A DNA stretch of 64,000 nucleotides from Ligula intestinalis. Taxonomy: Eukaryota; Platyhelminthes; Cestoda; Diphyllobothriidea; Diphyllobothriidae. The stretch spans positions 10,226,526 to 10,290,525 of the forward strand of contig JAYGXS010000006.1 of NCBI GenBank assembly GCA_036362985.1, read 5' to 3'. A program made the translations under genes and the position numbers. Every line of letters begins with the position of its first letter. The first letter of the stretch is position 1. The notes below the pieces were generated by a model. The model was not told the DNA's origin. It made no database searches and saw only the letters and a program-made list of their open reading frames with translations. Shown here piece after piece: positions 30,266 to 41,830 of this stretch.

Positions 30266-33200
30266 CTGCACGGCAGAGGTGGATCTGTCGCTGATGTCGA
30301 ACAAGCTATGACGCCTGTTCCGTAATCAGCATGACTAAACTCTGCCGGCTGGACTATCCGATGCACATGTCCAAATACAGTCCCCCCCCTCCTCATGCTG
30401 AGATGTCGATTTCTGCCGACGAGAGTGGATCTCGACCCTGTGCGGGGCAGGAGTGGCGAGTGCCGCAGTAGGAGAAGACACAACAGTTGGAGGGGGAGGG
30501 CGGGGGGTAACTGTCGAGACCACAGACCATTTGCCGCTCAGCTACGAACTTGACAAGATAGTTACGCTGTTATTTATTCGTCCGCTGTGGCCGAAAACCC
30601 CTTTGATTCATGCGACAAAAACAACACTCCGACAACATAGGCTCTTTGGCGGTCAAGGCAATGGGAAAAACGAGCCTTGTGGAACCACATCACCGACGGG
30701 CAGATTTTATGCGATCAAACGGCCAAGACTGGTAAGGTCTTCCTCGATGTCAATGTGGTCTATTCAGCCACGTCTGACTATCACGCGAGGTCAAACCAAA
30801 TGCAGCCTAGGAGGGATGCATGCACGCATTTCCATTCAAGCTGCCGGCCGTCCAATACCGTTCATCCATCAGAGATACAAAACTGACATTAAAGTCTGCA
30901 ATACAGCCATGTCGATTGTGCTACGCAAACCTTCCCTGACAGGTAAAAACGAAAACTAGTTAACAATTTGACAGAAAAAATTTTCGAAACAACCTAATGA
31001 GGCTGAACAGGTAAGAATAGAGTAGGACAACGTGACAAGCAAGACCCACGCTAAATTGGTTCAAATCCATAAAGCAGGCAATTTAAGGACAAAGGATGTA
31101 GAACTTACATGGATTTCCTTTGAGAAACCAACAATAGGCTGCCATACGTCGCTCATCAACTGTGTGAGTTCCGGAGTTACGCGACCAGCTGCAAGAAGAG
31201 TTATACAAAAACACAATAATAATTAAAGTAGCTTGAGTGGTAGGCTTTTGAGAGCCTAGTTTATCTTAAATCCCGGCTACGGCTGTTGTGACAGCAATGA
31301 GCCTTTCACCAAGGCAGGACGCACAACATCAGAACTTAAAGCTTCGCCTAGCATCTTCGTCACACACAGTCTCCGCAGACGAGTGCCAAATGTAGTACCC
31401 GCGTGGTCGGCGACCACACAAGATTTATAGAGGAAAGCCAACTGGAGTTTTTACGCTGTTCGAAAAGAGATACGGGCGACTTTGATGCAGGCCAAAACGT
31501 TCAGTTTCGAGGCCGAAAAAAAACGCGTAAGTTTTTTTGCAGAACAGGACGCAAGAGGGGGAGGAGGGGGTGGGGAACGTATGGAGTGACAAATCCTTGT
31601 GGTTACTGAAAAAAATATGATTCGTCAGGATCAAAGCCTTTAGGGTAGAAGACGCGTCAAGGCAAAATAACTGAAGCCGGCAACAAACCGAATCTCATAC
31701 AGTAGAGATAAGCAAGTTCTAATAAAGTCCACTATGAGAGTAGTCTGATCAGTCACTCGGTGAACACATGCAGAGCAGAGAAAACATGAACTTTGTAGGC
31801 TGCAGGTCAACATATGCAGGCCGAATTTGCTAAACAACTGGTGTGTGTACAGAAGAACACAAACGGCCTACTTAATGAATTCAGACTATCATAGGGCAGC
31901 TTGTAGGCTGTCCGTTTTGAGAAATCAAACAAATTTTAGGAGACTGCGGTTCTAGAGAGGCGCTCTGTTGTAACAAGTTCAAACAACGGCGACCCTGACC
32001 TCAGGAGCTGCTCGCGTATATTCACAACGGTAAAGGCGTTTTCAAGGGTAAGTTGTGACAGGTTGAATGCAAGCAAAAGACTGCAGGAAATTTCTCACTG
32101 CCAAGTCAGAGCGTAGTCGAACTAGTTGATGGTAACGGGTGAACATTGCCATGGGGTGAGGTGACATTGTATGATCCCATAAATTGCAAAATTAATCCCG
32201 TGGTGCGGATTTAAGTAGAACGTGGAGGCAGTAAGAGACTACGCGAGTATATAAAACGTGCGCGGACATACTTATGATGATGGAAGGCATATAAAATTGA
32301 GCTAAATCAAAAAGGACAGACAGACGGCATACCTACGGCTTCACCGCCACAAACTTTGGCATGCAATATGGGCCAGTGCTTCTTGCTTCCCTACAGACAA
32401 CACTCGAATTGCCCTTCTTCACTTAAACGCATCCGGAATGTCGATCACATCAACCTTACTGACGCCTATCGTGCCCTGACTTGAAAATCTTGTTAGTCTA
32501 CCGCGTGGCCCGTTGTAGAGACATGCGATCGGAGCTGGTAACACACATGGTCGAAATCGGCAACTCAAGCAATTAAATCAGGCCATTTGATACGGATTTG
32601 GTGGAAGCTATGGATGGCTCTCAAGTTAAGATTGTGCCGTGGGCTTACACACGGAAATGCATCCAAGATTCCTTAAGAAATCAAAGAAAGTAGTGTACAA
32701 ATATGTGCACACGCTGTCCTTATCGGCCAAACCGCGGAAGCCGTACAATAATCAGAACTGCGTTAACGATGTTAAGAGTCGATGCAGCAAGAGGCTCCAA
32801 TTAGCTGCTGGCTTTACTGCTAACTATAAAGGTAAGTATATTCAGTTAAATGAGATGCACAGTTCGGCGTAGTAAAAAGGGCTTAATTGTGATTTTCAAA
32901 TGGCCAAAATTTCTTTTAAAAATTTCAACTGCCTGTACGCCACAATCTGCAAATACCAGGGTATATTGTTGAAAAGTTACAGTCTATCAATCCCCGTTGA
33001 CATGTACGAATTACAAAGATTTTATTTCGATAGCCGACAGCTTTTCGTCGGTATCGCACTTCTAAAGAACTACTTGGCAACAGTAGTCTATGTAGTGCAC
33101 TACATATGCCCCTAGTCCCAGCATTTTGTCCTATGGAAATGGTGCTTATAAGGTTTTATAGGTGGAGAATTAGGATAGGCAGTGAAATATACGTTACTAA

Positions 33201-34122
33201 CAGCTATATGCATTTTTATTTTATTTTGTTTAGAAATGCTGTTGATTTACACCCGTAGATTTTCCTAATCTGTATTATTGTTTAATGTACTGCGGAAAAA
33301 CCCGATTATCAAAGTGCAGATTTCTTGAAATTCCTGAAAAAAATATAAATAGTGGTAAGGAGGTCGTCTACTTCGTTCTGGAGTTAGATTAGTACAGTCC
33401 ACGGCGCGAAGTGCCGCATACACCTTCAATTTTCATGCGGAACAACATACTCCCAGCGGCCGTGGGAAAGAAGTTCTACTGCATTTTTCTACTTTCAATT
33501 TGCTTCCACAAATTTCCTTCACTGCCTATCCTATTTGTGCACCTCCTAAACCCCTATAATCACCATTTCCGGCTACCCTTCCCACTCTGATTGCCATTTG
33601 CAAGTCTAAACACAGACTGGAAAGCGTTGCAAGTAAGAACGTGCTTACTCAAGGCAAATCAATGGCCAACGAGCTGCCTGCGATGTAAAAGTACCGGCGT
33701 GCCACATGTTGCCACTGGTTCCCACAGTGAAGTCACATAATCTCTGGCTCAGAGTTTTGGCATCGGCTTGCTCTAAATTACACACGAAAACCCTACTATT
33801 CAGGGCATTAAATAAAACACACTGTGCTAGGGTTGTAGGGTTAAATGATAGTAGAATTTTGAGCCTGTTAACAGCAAAGTCCAACACACACGTAAGAGAA
33901 TGTGTACAAGTCCACGCGGCATTCTGCCGGCAGCGCCATTATCGGCAGTCGTCATTTGCACTATGGAGAGAGAGAGGGCCGAAAGAGAGCCGACTGTTTT
34001 GTCACAGCGACGGCAAACGGGTAAACATGAATGCACTTAAGTATAACAGCACTAGAGGCGGGGGGTGAGGCCTCGGCGTGACGATCTGGTATTTAAACAG
34101 CTGAATTTTGACAGAACGCAAC
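30266..34122. other. No recognised gene
   Basis: The longest frame, 30453-30959 on the plus strand (168 codons), overlaps another frame, has mixed composition, and shows no domain. A minus-strand frame near 33645-33887 contains a VFVCNLEQAD segment faintly like an RNA-recognition motif, but nothing else supports it. The rest is AT-rich spacer, possibly intron of the minus-strand PDZ gene. Confidence 0.35.
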
Positions 34123-34153
34123 GAGAGAGAGAGAGAGAGCGTGTGTGTGTGTG
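34123..34153. repeat. (GA)n(GT)n compound microsatellite
   Basis: A GA run is followed directly by a GT run. Confidence 0.9.
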
Positions 34154-34358
34154 CGATGGAGCGAGGGGAAATGGACCAAGAGCTGTCTAACAGCCTAGAT
34201 ACAAAATAAAGATGAAAATATCTGTCTCGCGGCATAACTGAGAGCGAAATATGACCATCCAACAAGCAGTAATCACACCCACTCTGCACTGCAGCTCACA
34301 CAGACAGTCTTGAGTCCATTCGCAAGTCAGCACAGGCAAACCTTTTCAATATAAAAAC

Positions 34359-34550
34359 GGGCCTCTGGCTGAATGGTAGAGTAGTGCACTTTATGACTAA
34401 AAGGTCGCAGGTTCGAATCTCTGAGGATCCACACCTGGGATGATGTACAACTGGCTGATGATGGTTACTATACCAGAAGCGGCCACTCCGATGTATATTC
34501 TCTTAGTCAGGTCCACGCTATCACATATGTGCAGGCAGAAATAACTAACG
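34359..34550 (+). repeat. tRNA-derived SINE
   Basis: The head looks like a tRNA gene. An A-box-like tggctgaatggtagag and a B-box ggttcgaatct are correctly spaced, but the acceptor stem does not pair. It is followed by a body (actggctgatgatggtt...ccagaagcggccactcc) related to the body at 37.2 kb. RNA polymerase III would transcribe such an element from its internal promoter. Confidence 0.65.
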
Positions 34551-35464
34551 GAACGGCCAATTTCTACTTATTATCCATCAGCAGCCAGCATACTCGATCC
34601 CAGCTGTTGCAATACTTGAGGCTCGGACTTGCGATTTAATAGTTAGAAGTCAAACGCATACCGGTCATTTATTTCTGCTTATGATATAGCATCATTATCA
34701 TCATCCTTCTCCTCCTCCAAAGAAGAGACTAGTTCATGGATCACAATATATTTGGCTTCACGCTTCGGAAACTCTCGCATTCCCATCATCAGTGGGCCGT
34801 CTCGCTGTTTTATAGCTCCGTTATAACCTGCTCTCAATTCCCTATTTGAATAATGTTTCAGAGGCAAATGCCAGAATTCTTAAGCCGTTGGGCATCTGTG
34901 CAGTCCATTGATCGGTATCAACATTCACACAGCAGACCCTGAAACCCAGAAGCCTGCTACAATTGACAAACTAATCAGCGGTGCTTAACAGCATAACATG
35001 ACAAGATTGTGATGCAAGGTATGCTGTGACGCAATGGTCAAACGCCTCGGCAAATAGATTGCAAGAACACTAACTTCCAATCAACCGGCCACAGCCACAT
35101 ACACCTGCAGAACCAAAATGTGGTCTTCGAGAAAGCAATATGATCGTCACGTCAGCAATAAAATGGCACAGTTGGCGGTCAGAAGATGAGAACGTCTATT
35201 CTAGGTGGCCATGCACACACTGGCATGCATTTGCGTGAAAGAATACTCAGACTGTTAGCACCCACCCGGAGCAATGCATTCGAAGGAAGCATGTACCAAT
35301 CGGCATATTGATTTAGTTGTTACATACAAAATCAGGAAGGAAAAATTAAAAATGAACAGAACCAATCACGAAGACATTACAAAATGCAGTCAAGCGTAGA
35401 GACTTTGTCAGACACGGTTAATGAGTTGTTTTTGTTTATTGCCCATTAGTCTGACTTCGGTTCG
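34551..35464. other. No recognised gene
   Basis: The minus-strand frame 34679-34867 is Glu/Asp-rich at its end but has no domain and no clear splice sites. Confidence 0.4.
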
Positions 35465-35565
35465 ATGAAGTGATTATGACCCATCTGGTAGATCCAAAAG
35501 TTGATCATCTGCGTCACGTGTGTGTATGTGCAAACATGTTTGTGTTTCCGGTTCAGCTGGCTGTC
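35465..35565 (+). repeat. Diverged direct repeat, copy 1
   Basis: It shares gaagtg-ttatga-cca, gatca-ctgcgtc, tgcgtgtgt-like sequence and gtttgtgttt in order with 35829-35930. Directly downstream, at 35594-35645, lies a partial PLE-type terminal repeat end box (tcctaggaagcaattgagaag). Confidence 0.55.
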
Positions 35566-35828
35566 AGTGTTAGAATTGCCAATACAAGCGATTATGCGTG
35601 TCCTAGGAAGCAATTGAGAAGAAGAGCGATCGAGAATTCTTCTTCTCAAGTGTTAGGATTGCCCGAAGTAGCCCTATATTAATCTACCCCAAAATTCCGT
35701 CTTCTGCCTCCGCTATATATGCATACTTTTTATCGACCACAGTGTGCTTATTGCTGTGGGAAAAAATAGTCCACCTGTGGCAGAAAATGATATAAAATGG
35801 TGAGGCGCCAATTAACTTGGACTCAAGG

Positions 35829-35930
35829 AAGTGCTTATGATCCATATTATAGTTTCCGCCTATGGATCACCTGCGTCGAGTATGCGTGTGTACGGGTTTG
35901 TGTTTCTGAGACCAGATAATGGCCAGGGCT
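35829..35930 (+). repeat. Diverged direct repeat, copy 2
   Basis: Same orientation as copy 1 and about 360 bp away. Confidence 0.55.
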
Positions 35931-36841
35931 ATGAGGGGCTGAATAATGGCAGGATACAATCGAACATATCTAAGGAAACCTCGGGCCAACAGATGGTCCT
36001 CCGTTAGTGGTATTTGGTGGAACGGTAGCCAGGGCCGAGAGGTCAACACCTAATTACGTCTTGTTTGAGCCCCCAAGGAAGAACACGACAAGAAGTTAGA
36101 AAATGCAGAAGTCTTTGAGCGAATTTAGTACAACATATTGAGGATAACAAACGCGTGAAAAACTAGGTCGATTGGACTAATCAGCTTCTGCCTTGGCGTG
36201 GACAGCGACACGATTGGCTTGTGGCTCAGCGGCTGCCTGTAGTTCAAATGTTAAATTACTGATTCATCGACTGCCAGTATGCGTTCGACGCGTGTAGGCC
36301 GACCGATATCCTGTTGTTAGCACGCTCGCTACCTTTATGGTAGCTGCCTGCTAGCTGTCCGTTAAGCTCCTTCTACCAACACTCGCCGCCTATTCGGATT
36401 TTATTTGTTTCGAGGGATTTTTGTAACCTATGGTATTGGGACCCACAGTCTAAGCCTTGCTGATCCTTTGCCTCGGGGAGCGCGGTTAAATCACATGTGA
36501 AGACACATGTAAGCATAGTTTGAAACGGATGAGTACCGAGGGAGCGAGAGACGGACAGATAAGCAGACGGACAGACACGGCGCACAATCGGTGCTCAGAC
36601 ACATGACAAAAAGTGACTACCTGGTGTGCATGTAGGGAACGCGAGCATTCGACCAAATTAACATAAAAGTCTGCATGCAAGAGAAGGCGCGCGCGCGCAC
36701 ATACACACACAAACGACCTAATACACGCTGACGTAGACGCATGTACATTTGACGCAACTAGTATCCAGCGATTTCGAATGTAGTTAAATCATACAATGGA
36801 AATTAAGTATAAAACCGGCTTAATGCTCGTTGATGAACGTT

Positions 36842-37095
36842 CACCTGACCGCTAACGGAACTCGGCTGTCCCGCTCTGCCTTGGGCCTTGACAGAAGCCC
36901 TGACAGCCGTAACAGCTAGTAGTATAGACAGATAGTATTGCCAGCAAAGAAGTGGGAGACTAGAATGGTCCTTTCTGGCTTATTAGCTGTCGTCAGCCAA
37001 TCATATTCAGACCCAAGTGGTGTCCCACCCCGGTCTCGAAATCAAGACCTTTTTTGATCAGAGCCAAAAGCCTTAACCATTGAGCCAAGAGCTCG
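36842..37095 (-). repeat. tRNA-derived SINE, minus copy of a facing pair
   Basis: Read on the minus strand it starts with a tRNA-like head (gagccaatgg-type A box, B-box-like tttcgagac), then gtgggacaccacttgggtctg. The body includes gccag, tggctgacgacagctaataagccag and ctgttacggctgtcagggc. The body is shared with 13.1 and 55.1 kb. Confidence 0.65.
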
Positions 37096-37262
37096 TTGTC
37101 TCGCCGGTTTAGGTTAGGGCGTTCGACTCTGATCAAAAAAGGTCGCGAGTTCGAGGCTCGGGTGGGACGTTACTTGGGTCTGGGTATGACTGGCTGACAA
37201 CGGCTAATAAGCCAGAAATGGCCATTCCGGTCTCCCTTGTCTTTGCCGGCAACACTATCGTC
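37096..37262 (+). repeat. tRNA-derived SINE, plus copy of a facing pair
   Basis: The plus strand carries ggttagggcgttcgactctg, B-box gcgagttcgaggctc, gtgggacgttacttgggtctg, then gactggctgacaacggctaa, taagccagaaatggcc, attccggtctccc and tttgccggcaacact. It mirrors the minus copy directly to its left, so the pair can form a long hairpin. Both tRNA heads meet at the centre. Confidence 0.7.
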
Positions 37263-38029
37263 CTAAAATCGGTTTAAGTCAGGAACACTCTACAAAATCA
37301 CAAACCAACCGATGGAGGGTAAACATAAAAAGACATCTGATTAGCGGTGTACAAAAACGCGCATAAAATGGGATGACTAAGAACAAGTGTAGTGCAAGAC
37401 AGTAAGATGTTCCATAAACTTAAGAGGCCTCCGAAATAAAACCATCTAAGGAGGTTTCTTGGCAAGTCCACATCCGTTTCATGACTTTGCAATTGAATAA
37501 CTAAATGTTAACCCGAAGAAAGGAATGACTAAGATAGTTTAATACCGAACGCATCACGATTGTGGCTGATCTACTTATGCATGAGATAAAGTAGCGTCAG
37601 CTCTTGTTCTCCAGACATGCAACATTAAATTTAAGGTTGTTTGTTAACATAACAACCTCATCAGGCCTGTACATTAACATTTAAAGCTTCGCAGACCGCC
37701 CTAAAATTCCACCATCGAAGCGCCAAACTATAACCATAATTTGTCATAAAAGCGATATTCGAAACTAGGCTTCGTTAATTAAATTCCACCGCACTAACAC
37801 GCCATTTGTGTTACTGGTTCAGTCGGACGACCGAATCTCACGCCTCTTGCAGGTGGCATGGCACTCGCATGCGGATTTAATTAACAGGCATATCAATCTT
37901 CCTGATGCTTATCTCGCATTGCGCGAAAAAAAAACGATAGCAGAGCTGAAGGTCATTCCCGGCAGATTTGAGCTAAATAAACGGTGAGCTGTACATTTTC
38001 ATCCCTTGACAATTAGCTCGCGTGAGAGT
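37263..38029. other. No recognised gene
   Basis: AT-rich spacer. Confidence 0.4.
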
Positions 38030-38130
38030 TCGAAACGTCAGGCAAATAAAATACTGGTCCCAAAGAGCGTTTTCCCGCCTTCTATTCAATTACCTGGGCC
38101 TCGCATATTTTCGACTATTTAGAATTTGTT
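38030..38130 (+). repeat. PLE-type terminal repeat, copy 6 (3' part only)
   Basis: Starts at gttcgaaacgtcaggcaaataaa and runs to the attacctgggcctcgcat end box. The hairpin part upstream is lost. Confidence 0.6.
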
Positions 38131-39109
38131 GTTCTTTATCTCCGCACTTATCTGGCTTTTCCCCGTCTTCTATTTGCAATACAATTGTTGTTCAAAGGAA
38201 CTGTGCTAGATACGGCGCGAACATCTCTCACTATAAGCCAAATTAGGCGTAATTCACGACTGATAACGCGAGATTGGGATGGAACTCGTCGCAAGCCACG
38301 ATAGAGGTGGCAGTGAGAAGCTGGACGAAATGAACATGACAGTATGAGGAACAAGTGCGCGTAATGAAGTTCACAAACGCAGATTTTATATAGGCTTATT
38401 AATGTGCAAACGCACAAGTCGGGTGACTTAGCTTACGCTTAGAAACTGAGGACGGCGAGATAATACTGAAATCTAAATTAAGAGCGTGTGTGATTGACTA
38501 CTGGATGGTGTTTTGGTGTTTTATTGATCGAGTACTGGAAGGCAGTTCTTTCAGATCACTGCCTTGTACAATGAGTTGATAATTTGAAGCTTAGCAGGCT
38601 AAACAGACTGGATGCCTATGAAACGATCGCCCGAAAAAACACCGAGGATGGTATCGAAAATCAAAAGTTTTTCTAGCAGTCGGACAGAATTCCTGCAGCA
38701 TACATTCCACCAACACAAATTCGAAAGGTTTAACGTCGCCGTCACGTGCAATGTCAAATGGTAACCTTGCAGGGTTATCGACTATCAGTAGCTTGACACT
38801 TACAGCTTGCCTGTCAGGGGTAGGTCTATGTTCATTTGAGTTTCGCTAGTAAATTGTCTTATTCACAAGAGAGAGCATTTGTTTGTTAAATATTTACTTT
38901 TGCCATACTTATTACAGACCTAATGATATGCGGTCGGCAACAGCCATGAAATATTTGTAGCTGTCTGTCTGAACATCTGACTCACAACATCATGAAGGAA
39001 CTTGAAGTTTTAAAGAAGAAACGATACACAAAGTTCTGGAGCTGACTTCCACTTCAGCCTATACCACAGTAGCCCACATGATTCTTCCGACAATTGCCCT
39101 TTAGCAGCA
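38131..39109. other. No recognised gene
   Basis: The 5' part of the following RTE element might extend into this stretch, but I cannot recognise it. Confidence 0.35.
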
Positions 39110-41830
39110 GGCGAGCCGTGCACTACTTGCCTGAGAACCAGTCAATTAACGCACGGCTTATGTGCGCTTGAAGGGCCACTTCACAAACATTGCTGTGGTC
39201 GCGGTATATGCACCAACCTCCGCTGCTGACCAACGCGATAAGGACATATTTTACTCACAGCTACAAACATTGGTTGAAAGGCGCCCTATTCGCGATCTGT
39301 TGATTGCTGCCGGGGACTGGAATGGCCGGACGGGGCCGGGTGACTCCGCAAACAACCATCTTATCGGCCGCTTTGGGTTTGGTTCTCGATGTGAGAATGG
39401 TGAAAGATTGCTTAACTTTGCTGAACGGAAATGACTGTTTGTTACGAACACGTGTTTCCAGCAACGCAACAAACACTTCATCTGGTACTCCAACGACGGT
39501 CATACGGCCAGTCAAATTGACTACATTTTAGTCAGCTCAAGATTCCGCAGCTGGGTTCATGATAATCGGTCGCTGCGTGGTGCTGAGACTGGTAGTGCCC
39601 ATGGACCTGATCACGTTCTTGTTCGCACACGCTTGAAAGCTCACCTCTCATCTGCGCCCAAAATGCCACGCGCTAGGGCCTCGATGACACAGAAATTCGG
39701 CAACCCAACACCGTTGAGGCCCTTAGCAGAGAACTCCGGTCCCATTTAACGACCCGAGCCGACGGAGAAATGAGTAGCCCATGGTTCCTGCTGAAAATGT
39801 CAGTTTATGGGGCAGCCGAGAAAATTCTTGGATGCACCCAGTGGCCCCACAATTGGACGGACCCTGCAGTTGTCTGCGGAGACAGCCCGAGCTAGGGGCC
39901 GTAATGATGATTTTTTCCGCCAACTAAAAAAAGATGACAGCAAAATCGGCTAGAGAGGACCTGAATAAATACTGTACTGAAATAGCAACCTCCATGGAGC
40001 AGGCCTCGAACGCTGGTGAGACTCGAAAGCTCTACCAACTCATTTGCAAGGCTAGTGGTAAGCTGTCTTAATTGAGTGACTCAGTTCTTGATGTGAATGG
40101 GGGCTTTATTGCTGACAACGCGACCAAAGTCGAACGCAGGCGTGAGAACTTCGAGCAGCTGCTTAAGTTTGATACGGAGCCCACCGCCCCCTGCTCCCAT
40201 CTACAACAGAGCCTCCTCCATCTCTGAATTATCCAGTGTCATGCGACCCACCTTCTGAAGAAGAAATCGCTGATGCCATAAAATGGCTGCGCAACAATAA
40301 GGCACCTGTAGAGGATGGCATACCCGCTGAAATCTACAAGTCTTGTGCCGACACTGGTGCCTTGGCTCCGTGAGGTGATTGAACAAACATGGAAAGACGA
40401 GGCCATTCCTGATGACCGGGGCTCAGGGATCCTTTTGCTTGTCCACAAGAAGGGAGATAAGACAAGATATGAGAATTACATACCGAAGATTTTCACCATT
40501 GTTCTCCTCAGGCGGTTCAAGTCTGTGCGCGACTCCAAAACGCGACCAAACCAGGCCGGATTTCGCGCTGGGCGTGGATGTGTGGATCAGATATTCACAC
40601 TGAGACGGATCCTTGAATTCCGTCATTGCTACCAACAACCAACGGCCATCTGCTTTGCTGACTTTGCCACTGCGTTTGACTACGTCCATCGTGACTGCCT
40701 ATGGCGGATAATAGCATTTGATGGTGTACCATCAAAAATAATCGCCATGAACTAGGCATACTACCGCTCCACCACTACGCGGGTTCTAGACCATAACAAC
40801 CTCTCAGAACACTTCGCTATTCGATGTGGCGTTCAACAAGGCTGTGTCCTGTCGCCCATCCTCTTCAACTACTCCACTGACTGGGCTCTCGGGAAGGCCC
40901 ACAGGAAAATGACGGTATTTAGTTTGCACCCGAAAGCTAGTTGACTGGCCTTAAATATTCCGATGATGCCACTTTACTAGCTTCAAGCTTTGACGATCTA
41001 CAGTTTATGATGTCACAGGTGGAAGAGATTGCGAAATCGGTCGGTTTGTTCATCAACGCTAGGAAGACTAAAGTGTTTTCATGCTGCATCCCTGCCCAAG
41101 AGAAGGCCACTCTCGAAATCGGTGGCTGCCAACTTGAAGTCGACAGTATCAGATACCTCGGAGCGAGCTTACTGCCGAATGGACGGAGTTAATATGACAT
41201 TGCCTCCCAAATTGACGCAGCACGACGAGTTTTTTCCAGCATTCGAAAGTGCCTATGGACCGGACGCAATATTTATATCTCCACAAAGATCCGCGTGTAC
41301 CGTACATCTATGTGGTCCGTTCTTCTATACGAATGCTAATGTTGGGCTATGCTCGTGGAAGATGAACGGAAGCTGTAAGCCCTTGACCACTTCTGCTTGA
41401 AGAGCATCCTTCGAGTGAAGTACACCGACTTCTTCTCAATTGAGACAGTACGCACTCAATGCGACAAAAATCAAAAGGTCCTTCAGTAAGACGACTGAGG
41501 TGCTTTTGACACGTATTTCATCGTCAAGTTCAAGAGCTTAGTGCTACTGCCCTAGACTTGAAACCGTTACCTGATCAGGAACGCCGAAGAGGGGGTCAAA
41601 TCTAAACCAGGCTCGACTCAGTCCGTCAGGACATGCAAGTGGTTCCTGTACCTTCGGTATTCAGTCTCCAGCGCTGGAGAAAAAACTGAGTGGAGCTCTC
41701 CAGATCCGCTGCCGCTAATCGCCATGCATACAGAGGTACCGTCCGTGACATCAGTGAGGCCGGCTGCATCACGCATGATCACAGCCGCAACAAGTACAAA
41801 TATGAGATTTTGTTTCAGTTACTTTGAACA
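39110..41830 (+). pseudogene. RTE-type non-LTR retrotransposon, decayed
   Basis: The first recognisable coding is endonuclease: NIAVVAVYAPTSAADQRDKD, AAGDWNGRTGP (the DxN box), IDYILVSSRF and HGPDHVLV at about 39165-39640. Stops and frameshifts follow. The RT begins near 40255 (EEEIADAIKWLRNNKAP). It continues with PNQAGFRAGRGCVDQIF, FADFATAFDYVHRD and VQQGCVLSPILFN, then a YSDD catalytic box near 40956, and finally RYLGASLLPNGRS and VFSSIRKCLW. Remnants continue to about 41830. The single-frame EN and RT order, the short finger region and the wording of the motifs fit the RTE clade known in flatworms. At least four stops or frameshifts make it inactive. No target-site duplication was found. 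Confidence 0.85.

Noticed and set aside
29686..30483. 266-codon minus-strand open frame
   Set aside because: It runs through unrelated parts (old repeat, the retrotransposon in a non-coding frame, flanking DNA), and the true retrotransposon frame there is a different one.
33645..33887. RNA-recognition-motif-like frame
   Set aside because: Only one short segment (VFVCNLEQAD) is suggestive. The second RNP motif and surrounding fold are absent.
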